A DNA stretch of 64,000 nucleotides from Streptomyces sp. BK340 (GTDB lineage Bacteria > Actinomycetota > Actinomycetes > Streptomycetales > Streptomycetaceae). Both the position numbers and the translations under genes were made by a program. Each line of letters opens with the position of its first letter. Positions within the stretch are counted from its first letter, which is position 1. This document shows positions 59,019 to 64,000 of this stretch, one piece after another. A model generated the notes under the pieces. It was not told the DNA's origin. It did not search any database and was given only the letters and a program-made list of their open reading frames with translations. The stretch is taken from NCBI RefSeq assembly GCF_007827595.1, contig NZ_VISR01000018.1, positions 124,001-188,000 of the forward strand. The letters are read 5' to 3'.

Positions 59019-59645
59019 ATGAGTCACACCCTCGGCATCCGGCAGGCCCAGAAGCAGAAGACCCGGCAGGCTTTCCTGGACGCGGCGCTCGCGCTGCTGG
59101 AGGAGCAGAGCCTGAGCAGCCTCGGTCTGCGCGAGGTCACCCGCGCCGTCGGTGTCGCCCCGACCGCCTTTTACCGGCACTTCCGCTCCACCGCCGACCT
59201 CGGCGTCGCCCTGGTCGACGAGGCTCTGGGCAGCCTGCACCCGATGGTGCGGACGACGGTGTCCACGGCGGGCGACAGCGAGGAGCGCATCACGCGCGCG
59301 ATCGAGTTGATCGCGCACCACGTGGACGCCCATCCCGCCCACGTCCGTTTCATCGCCCGCGAGCGGCACGGCGGGGTGCAGCCCGTGCGCGAGGCCATCC
59401 AGTCCCAACTGGCCCGGTTCGCCGAGGAGGTGAAGGCCGAGCTGGCCAAGGACCCGCAGGCCGAAGGCTGGAGCGACGACGACGTGCTGATGCTCGCGCA
59501 TCTCTACGTCGATCAGATGCTCATCACCGCGTCGCTCTTCCTGGAGACCCTGGAGGGATCCACGGACGAGCGGGAGCGCGTCGCCCAGCTCGCCATCCGG
59601 CAGATGCGGCTCATCAGCATCGGCCGCCGGCACTGGCTGGACTGA
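59019..59645 (+). CDS. TetR-family regulator, FabR-like
   Basis: The 208-residue protein has the helix-turn-helix LGLREVTRAVGVAPTAFYRH followed by FRSTADLGVALVDEALGSLH, a pattern close to FabR, the fatty acid regulator of enterobacteria. The long C-terminal domain (HVDAHPAHVRFIARERHGG, then VREAIQSQLARFAEEVK) is of the same type. The ligand could be an acyl-CoA, by inference only. Operators lie immediately upstream. A large hairpin follows the stop. Confidence 0.92.
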   Translation: MSHTLGIRQAQKQKTRQAFLDAALALLEEQSLSSLGLREVTRAVGVAPTAFYRHFRSTADLGVALVDEALGSLHPMVRTTVSTAGDSEERITRAIELIAHHVDAHPAHVRFIARERHGGVQPVREAIQSQLARFAEEVKAELAKDPQAEGWSDDDVLMLAHLYVDQMLITASLFLETLEGSTDERERVAQLAIRQMRLISIGRRHWLD

Positions 59646-59670
59646 CCGGCCACCGGCCGCGGCACACGCG

Positions 59671-59714
59671 CAGGGGGGCGGTGCGCCCGTCCCGCCGAGC
59701 GCACCGCCCCCCTG
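59671..59714. terminator. 16-bp bidirectional terminator
   Basis: CAGGGGGGCGGTGCGC (59671-59686) pairs perfectly with GCGCACCGCCCCCCTG (59699-59714). It sits between the convergent TetR and lipoprotein genes. Confidence 0.9.
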
Positions 59715-59750
59715 CCGCCGGCCGGCCGTACTGCCGCACGACCCCGTCGA

Positions 59751-60140
59751 TCAGCCCTGCTGAGCCTGTCCCCCGGCCTGTGCCCCGCCCTGCCCTGCGG
59801 CCCGACCACCGCCGGGACCGCCGCAGCCGCCGCCCTGCCCGCCCCCGGGAGCGCCCTGGCCACCGCCTGGGGCGCCGCTCGGCATGCCCGAGGGCGCACC
59901 GCTCGGCGGGGCCGACGGCGACCCGGTCGGCCCGGCCGTGGAGGCACCCGAAGGTGCGCCGGACGGTGCCCCGCTCGGCCGGCGGCCCGTGCCGCCGGTC
60001 GGCATGCCGGACGGCGCCTGGCAGGACTGCCCGCCGGGGTCGCCGCTGGTCGACGAGGAGTCGCCCGAGCCGCACGCGGTGAGCAGCAGCGGGGACAGCG
60101 CCAGCAGGGCTGCGGCGGGGACGAGGCGTGCACGCTTCAT
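59751..60140 (-). CDS. Gly/Pro/Ser-rich lipoprotein
   Basis: The 129-residue precursor has the lipoprotein signal MKRARLVPAAALLALSPLLL followed by TACGSG. The mature part is low-complexity: repeated PSGAPSG/APSGMPSG units (residues about 55-92) and then Gly/Gln/Ala-rich GGGQGAPGGGQGGGCGG. GCGGAGC lies 9 nt before the ATG. A surface-attached flexible polypeptide is likely; no enzymatic domain exists. Confidence 0.8.
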   Translation of the reverse strand: MKRARLVPAAALLALSPLLLTACGSGDSSSTSGDPGGQSCQAPSGMPTGGTGRRPSGAPSGAPSGASTAGPTGSPSAPPSGAPSGMPSGAPGGGQGAPGGGQGGGCGGPGGGRAAGQGGAQAGGQAQQG

Positions 60141-60280
60141 GAGAGTCAGCTCCGCGGAAGATGAGGGAATCCTGAGGCGGGCACTCAACCAACGGCGGCT
60201 GGGGCGTTCTTGGGGCCGCCCTGTCCGACGCCTGTCAACCGGGTAAAGCACACCCCAAGTACCGCCACTCACCTGGGATT

Positions 60281-61261
60281 TCACTCCTCGCCCCGGTCCG
60301 CCCCCTGGTACACGGCCGTGACAGAGCGGACCGCCCGCAGCAGCTCCGCGCGCGCCTCGGGCGGGTCGAGTATCTCCACCTGGTCGGAGAACGCGAGCAG
60401 TTGGCGCACGGCGCGCAGCACCGGGTACGACAGCAGCGCGGTGACCCAGTCGCTCTCCCCGTCGTCGTCGGGGAGTCCGGTCAGCTGCCCGGCGGCCATG
60501 CGCTGGAACATGTCGAGCCGCTCGCGTCGGATCCGTACCGTGACGTCGATCCCGTCCTCCGGGCGCTCCTCCACCTGCCGGCGCAGCACCTCCCAGACAT
60601 CGGCGAGTTCGACACCGGGCCGGCGCCGCACCGGGTCGTCCAGCAGGCGTGCCGAGCGCACCCGGTCGGCGCGGAACAGCCGGGGTGCGCCGCGCCGGTC
60701 GGCGACCAGGTACCAGACCCCGGCCTTGGCGACCAGGCCGTACGGGTCCACGGTGTACGTCCGCGGCTCCCGCTCCCCGCTGTGCCGGTAGCGCAGCCTG
60801 AGCCGCCGGTCGCAGAACACCGCATCCTGGAGCACCTCCAGGTCGACGGCCCGCTGCGGGCCGCTGCGCCAGCGGGTGGCGTCGACCAGGATGCGGCGGC
60901 TGGTGACCTCGGCGGCGGGCCGGTGCGGCGCGGGCAGAGCGGCCATCACCTTGCGCAGGGCCGAGCCGAGTGCCGCGTCGAGGCCGAGTGCGGCGTGGGC
61001 GCCCTGGGCGGCGAGGATGAACAGGGCGCGGGACTCGTCCGCGGTGAGGCCGGTGACGTCCGTGCGGAAACCGGCGAGGAGTTCGATGCCGCCGTGCCGG
61101 CCGCGCTCGGCGTACACGGGGACGCCGGAGGCCGACAGGGCCTCGACGTCCCGGTAGATGGTGCGGACCGACACCTCCAGCCGGTCGGCGAGTTCGTGCG
61201 CGGGGACGCGGCCCCGGGTCTGCAGGAGCAGCAGGATCGACAGCAGCCGGTCGGACTTCAC
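60281..61261 (-). CDS. WYL-domain transcriptional regulator (DeoR-type HTH)
   Basis: From the GTG at 61261 the product has 326 residues. The N-terminal winged helix is KSDRLLSILLLLQTRGRVPA, then ELADRLEVSVRTIYRDVEAL. The WYL domain (residues about 135-220) includes RLRYRHSGEREPRTYTVDPY and KAGVWYLVADR. A WCX C-terminal extension follows. It is divergent from the DinB-like gene, with a perfect 8-bp palindrome between them that is a likely binding site. ATG 61297 is an alternative start. Confidence 0.92.
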   Translation of the reverse strand: MKSDRLLSILLLLQTRGRVPAHELADRLEVSVRTIYRDVEALSASGVPVYAERGRHGGIELLAGFRTDVTGLTADESRALFILAAQGAHAALGLDAALGSALRKVMAALPAPHRPAAEVTSRRILVDATRWRSGPQRAVDLEVLQDAVFCDRRLRLRYRHSGEREPRTYTVDPYGLVAKAGVWYLVADRRGAPRLFRADRVRSARLLDDPVRRRPGVELADVWEVLRRQVEERPEDGIDVTVRIRRERLDMFQRMAAGQLTGLPDDDGESDWVTALLSYPVLRAVRQLLAFSDQVEILDPPEARAELLRAVRSVTAVYQGADRGEE

Positions 61262-61416
61262 GCCGACAGGATCCCGCCGGGCGGGCGGCCGGAGCAATTC
61301 ACGGCGGCGGTGCCGGACCGTACGGGGAGCCCTCTCGTCGGCACCGGCCGGGGCTTGAGGCGGCCGGCGGCCGACCGGCGGCAGCCGCGGGACCCGACAA
61401 AATCCCGACCCGAAAA

Positions 61417-61439
61417 AACCTGACGGAAACTGTCAGGTT
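61417..61439. promoter_or_regulatory. Palindromic operator AACCTGAC-N7-GTCAGGTT
   Basis: AACCTGAC (61417-61424) and GTCAGGTT (61432-61439) are perfect inverted copies. The site is 43 nt before the DinB-like start in a 220 bp divergent region, so the WYL protein is the obvious candidate binder. Confidence 0.8.
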
Positions 61440-61481
61440 ATCGAGGGAACCTCACTGCACCGACCTACGGAGAGGCATCCC

Positions 61482-62072
61482 ATGAACACCATCGACCCGC
61501 GCCCCGTCTACACCCGCGCCACCGAGCAGGCGGCCGCGCTCATCAAGACGGTGCGTCCCGATCAGCTCGACGGCCCCACGCCCTGTACCGAGTTCGACGT
61601 ACGGGCCCTGCTGAGCCACATCGTCGGCGGCACCCGGCGGATCGCCGTGGTCGGCGAGGGCGGCGACGGGCTCGCGATGCACCCGTTCGCCGACGGCGTC
61701 GCGGACGACGGCTGGGCGGCCGCCTACGACGAGGTGCGCGTCCGTGTCCTGAAGGCCTGGGAGGCTGACGAGCGGATGACGAGCCCGGTGCGCGTGCCCT
61801 GGGGCGAGGTCCCCGGCCACGCGGCGCTCTCCGGCTACGTCATGGAGATCGTGACCCACACCTGGGACCTCTCCGAGGCCCTCGGCCACCCCGCGGAACT
61901 CGACCCGGAGCTGGCCGAGTTCGCGCTGGCCACCGCCCGCCAGGTACTGCCCGACTCCCGTCCGCGCGACGAGAACACCCCCTTCGACGCCCGCCACCGG
62001 GCAGCCGAGGGTGCGGGCGTCTACGAGCAGCTGGCGGCCTGGATGGGCCGCCGGCCCCTCGACCGGGCCTGA
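61482..62072 (+). CDS. TIGR03086-type DinB-like metal-binding protein
   Basis: The 196-residue protein belongs to the mycothiol-dependent maleylpyruvate isomerase N-terminal-like group. TPCTEFDVRALLSHIVGGTR gives the first metal His (near residue 47), and YVMEIVTHTWDLSEALGHPA gives the second His and the conserved Asp. CTGARQVLP-type helices follow. These four-helix proteins bind a divalent metal and may use mycothiol; the substrate is unknown. GGAGAGG precedes the ATG. It is paired with the divergent WYL regulator. Confidence 0.9.
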   Translation: MNTIDPRPVYTRATEQAAALIKTVRPDQLDGPTPCTEFDVRALLSHIVGGTRRIAVVGEGGDGLAMHPFADGVADDGWAAAYDEVRVRVLKAWEADERMTSPVRVPWGEVPGHAALSGYVMEIVTHTWDLSEALGHPAELDPELAEFALATARQVLPDSRPRDENTPFDARHRAAEGAGVYEQLAAWMGRRPLDRA

Positions 62073-62086
62073 CCGGGCCGTCCCGG

Positions 62087-62980
62087 TCAGGTGAGCCGGG
62101 CTCGGGCGAGCTGGCGGGACTGGGCGACCAGGCGGTCCTGGCTGTCCCAGACCTCCGCGTCCTCCTCCAGGAAGCCGCCGGCCAGGTTGCGCGTGGTGAT
62201 CGACACACGCAGCGGGCCGGGGGCCGGGCGGTGGCGGACGTGGACGGTGAGTTCGACCGTGGGCACCCAGCCCTTGATGCCGATCTCGAAGGCGGTGGGC
62301 GGAAGGGCGTCCACCGCGAGGAGCAGCGAGAGCGGGTCGGCGTCACGGCCGTCGGCGAGGCCGAACCAGGCTCGCATCTCACCCTTGCCGGAGGGCGCGC
62401 CCAGCGCCCAGCCGAGGGTGGCGGGGTCCAGCTTGAGCATCAGCCGGTCGGCGATGGCCGAGCTGCCCGGGACCGGAGCCGGGGAGTCGTCCGGGCCGAA
62501 GCACTGCTCCATGGGCGGCATCGCGGGCGGGATCGCCGTCGTACGGACGTCGTCGGGGAGGGCGGCGAGGTCGCCGTAGGAGGCGAGGACGCGGATGCGC
62601 TCGACCTCGTTGCCCTGGTCGTCGTACTGGAAGAGCGAGGCCTGGCCGGTGGAGAGGGTGCGGCCGGTGCGGACCGGCTCGGTGCGGACGACCGCCGGGC
62701 CCGGCTGGGACGCGGTCAGGTAGTGCGCCGAGATGGTGAAGGGGTCCGGGTGCGGGAGGGCGTCCGCGAGGGCCCGGCCGAGCACGGCCAGCAGATAGCC
62801 GCCGTTGACGGCGTTGATGATGGTCCAGCCGGCGGAGAGGTCGATGTCGTAGACCCCGGGCTCGCGCCGGGTGACCGCGGTGTCGCGGTCGAACTCGCTG
62901 TCGCCGATCACGGCCCGCGACGATGAGGGTCCCCCCGCTCGAGCGAAGCCGAGAGCGGGTGCGGAAGCTGCTTCTGGCAT
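62087..62980 (-). CDS. Acyl-CoA thioesterase-like (TesB/hot-dog) protein
   Basis: The 297-residue frame holds two hot-dog domains typical of thioesterase-family proteins: WTIINAVNGGYLLAVLGRAL and SAHYLTASQPGPAVVRTEPV in the first half, KGWVPTVELTVHVRHRPAPG and AEVWDSQDRLVAQSRQLARA in the second. They hydrolyse acyl-CoA, with unknown chain preference. Residues 8-18 (PALGFARAGGP) are encoded by the dispersed repeat. There is no ribosome-binding sequence before ATG 62980, so the true start may be a GTG after the repeat (VIGDSEFDRD). Confidence 0.85.
   Translation of the reverse strand: MPEAASAPALGFARAGGPSSSRAVIGDSEFDRDTAVTRREPGVYDIDLSAGWTIINAVNGGYLLAVLGRALADALPHPDPFTISAHYLTASQPGPAVVRTEPVRTGRTLSTGQASLFQYDDQGNEVERIRVLASYGDLAALPDDVRTTAIPPAMPPMEQCFGPDDSPAPVPGSSAIADRLMLKLDPATLGWALGAPSGKGEMRAWFGLADGRDADPLSLLLAVDALPPTAFEIGIKGWVPTVELTVHVRHRPAPGPLRVSITTRNLAGGFLEEDAEVWDSQDRLVAQSRQLARARLT
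62926..62964. repeat. Dispersed repeat, copy B, inside the thioesterase 5' end
   Basis: The copy shares GGTCCCCCC, GCTCGAGCGAAGCCGAGAGC, GGG and GTGCGG with copy A at 8497-8540 in the same orientation but lacks the GGGGGA tail that completes the hairpin. Read on the minus strand it encodes PALGFARAGGP. Confidence 0.8.
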
Positions 62981-63003
62981 GACTGAACCGTACAACAGGA
63001 AAT

Positions 63004-63015
63004 TACTAAGCGGTA
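63004..63015. promoter_or_regulatory. Imperfect palindrome TACT-AAGC-GGTA upstream of the thioesterase gene
   Basis: It reads TACCGCTTAGTA on the minus strand, 24 nt before ATG 62980. Sites of this shape are common for TetR regulators of acyl-CoA metabolism. One base breaks the symmetry. Confidence 0.3.
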
Positions 63016-63165
63016 GCTTTGTATGTTGCGGACAGGTGACATGATCCCGCCGGGCGGATGGCAGGATGGGGTGAGGCCCCCCTGCCGGGTGAGGTTCCGG
63101 CAATTTCTAGGTAAGTGTCCCGACACGTCCACAACCCCGGGCCCCCGATTCCCCTCTATGGGGAC

Positions 63166-64000
63166 ATGAGCCTCACCGGGACTCCGTTCCTCTACACGAC
63201 CATCGTGCTCTCCGTGGTCGCCGTCATATTGCCGCTCGTCCTGTGGTCGAGGATGCGGGGGCCGAGGGCCCTGCGCGCCGCCGCCCGGGTGCTGATGCTG
63301 CTGTTCGCCCAGGGCACGGCCGTCACGCTGGTGTTCGTACTGGTCAACAACCAGAACAACCTGTACGACAACTGGGCCGACCTGCTCGGCACCGGCAATC
63401 ACGTCCAGCAGGCCGCCGACCTCGGCCGGGACGGTACCGGCGGCATAGCGCTGAAACGGTTGCCCAAGGTCAGGCAGAACTTCACGCGGGCCGACGGCCC
63501 GGGCATGCGCGCGGCCGGCGGGGTGCGCGTCACCCAGCTCAAGGGCCGGGTCTCCGGCGTGAACGCAGAGGTCTACGTCTGGCTGCCGCCCCAGTACAAC
63601 GAGCCGGCCTACCGCAACAAGAAGTTCCCGGTCGTGGAGCTGCTGCCGGGCTACCCCGGCTCGGCGAAGGCCTGGTTCGGGTCGATGAAGACGCACGAGC
63701 AGCTGCTGCCGCTGATGAGGAGCGGCCAGGTGGCGCCCTTCATCCTGGTCGCCCCGCGCACCAACCTGCTGGCCGGTGTGGACACGGGCTGCGCGAACAT
63801 CCCCGGCCAGGTCAACGCCGACAGCTGGCTCAGCATCGACGTGCCGAAGATGGTCACGGACAACTTCCGGGCCCAGCCGGCCCCGCAGGGCTGGGCGGTG
63901 GCCGGGTACTCGGCGGGCGCGCACTGCGCGGTCAAGCTGGCCGTGGCGCACCCGGACCGGTACCGGGCCGCGGTGAGCATGTCGGGCTACAACGACCCGA
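63166..64000 (+). CDS. Membrane-anchored esterase-D-like alpha/beta hydrolase (3' end missing)
   Basis: The first 278 residues are present. Two or three hydrophobic segments lie at the N-terminus (LYTTIVLSVVAVILPLVLWS, VLMLLFAQGTAVTLVFVLVN). An extracytoplasmic alpha/beta hydrolase domain follows, related to antigen 85/esterase D: VYVWLPPQYNEPAYRNKKFP, VVELLPGYPG, and the Ser nucleophile elbow AVAGYSAGAHCAVKLA. The catalytic Asp/Glu and His lie beyond the window. The substrate is unknown. The ATG at 63166 has only GGGGAC before it. Confidence 0.88.
   Translation, partial: MSLTGTPFLYTTIVLSVVAVILPLVLWSRMRGPRALRAAARVLMLLFAQGTAVTLVFVLVNNQNNLYDNWADLLGTGNHVQQAADLGRDGTGGIALKRLPKVRQNFTRADGPGMRAAGGVRVTQLKGRVSGVNAEVYVWLPPQYNEPAYRNKKFPVVELLPGYPGSAKAWFGSMKTHEQLLPLMRSGQVAPFILVAPRTNLLAGVDTGCANIPGQVNADSWLSIDVPKMVTDNFRAQPAPQGWAVAGYSAGAHCAVKLAVAHPDRYRAAVSMSGYNDP

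Overview
The window is a 64 kb piece of a Streptomyces chromosome. The evidence is very high G+C with strong third-position bias, frequent GTG starts, dense short intergenic gaps, many TetR/PucR/LuxR-type regulators, and Streptomyces-type housekeeping blocks (gatC-gatA-small protein-gatB, ilvB-ilvN-ilvC followed by serA, leuB, ilvE, ligA, mnmA). From memory the order matches the S. coelicolor SCO549x-SCO552x core region read in reverse; I could not check this. There are no rRNA or tRNA genes, transposases, phage genes, CRISPR arrays or secondary-metabolite core enzymes. This is core chromosome with a more variable stretch at about 6.8-13.3 kb.

Layout. 1-4.3 kb: start of an agmatine deiminase gene, a urease-like pair (ureC and a fused gamma-beta subunit) without accessory genes, and a divergent NCS1 nucleobase-type permease. 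4.3-6.7 kb: ilvE and leuB. 6.8-13.3 kb: variable genes, namely a Tat/lipoprotein metallophosphatase, a 43-residue small protein, a LysR regulator with a divergent quinone-oxidoreductase-like enzyme, an aminoglycoside 2'-N-acetyltransferase homologue, and two alpha/beta hydrolases. 13.4-17.4 kb: the two proline catabolic enzymes with a divergent PucR-type regulator. 17.4-19.7 kb: a TetR repressor and a DHA2 drug exporter around a half-site array. 19.8-25.5 kb: serA, ilvC, ilvN and ilvB, headed by a leader peptide and a T-tract attenuator. 25.5-28.7 kb: a large membrane PAS-GGDEF-EAL protein (cdgD-like).

28.9-44.5 kb: a D-2-hydroxyacid dehydrogenase, an aldo/keto reductase, a sorbosone-dehydrogenase-like lipoprotein, a large LuxR ATPase regulator, small conserved proteins, an MMPL transporter, a methyltransferase and the gatCAB operon. 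44.5-46.2 kb: a cupin, a DUF4267 membrane protein and its divergent TetR regulator with paired palindromic operators. 46.2-52 kb: rmdB-like GGDEF-EAL protein, ligA and a MetE-type methionine synthase. 52-57.6 kb: an SDR, a LOG-family protein, a DUF427 protein, a hydrolase, mnmA, an amidase and a cysteine desulfurase. 57.64-58.39 kb: a 0.75 kb non-coding block of degenerate tandem repeats. 58.4-64 kb: small membrane proteins with a divergent TetR, a Gly/Pro/Ser-rich lipoprotein, a WYL regulator with a divergent DinB-like protein, a thioesterase whose start lies in a dispersed repeat, and a truncated esterase.

Links between genes. Branched-chain and serine biosynthesis are gathered in one 20 kb stretch, with visible attenuation ahead of ilvB and alternative hairpins between ilvN and ilvC. 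Cysteine desulfurase and MnmA can pass sulfur to tRNA uridine-34. GatCAB makes Gln-tRNA. Two c-di-GMP proteins with different EAL integrity lie 20 kb apart. The most useful second looks are the urease-like cluster, the ilvB leader and ilvN-ilvC hairpins, the four well-defined regulator/operator pairs, the AAC(2') homologue, and the dispersed repeats that enter coding starts.
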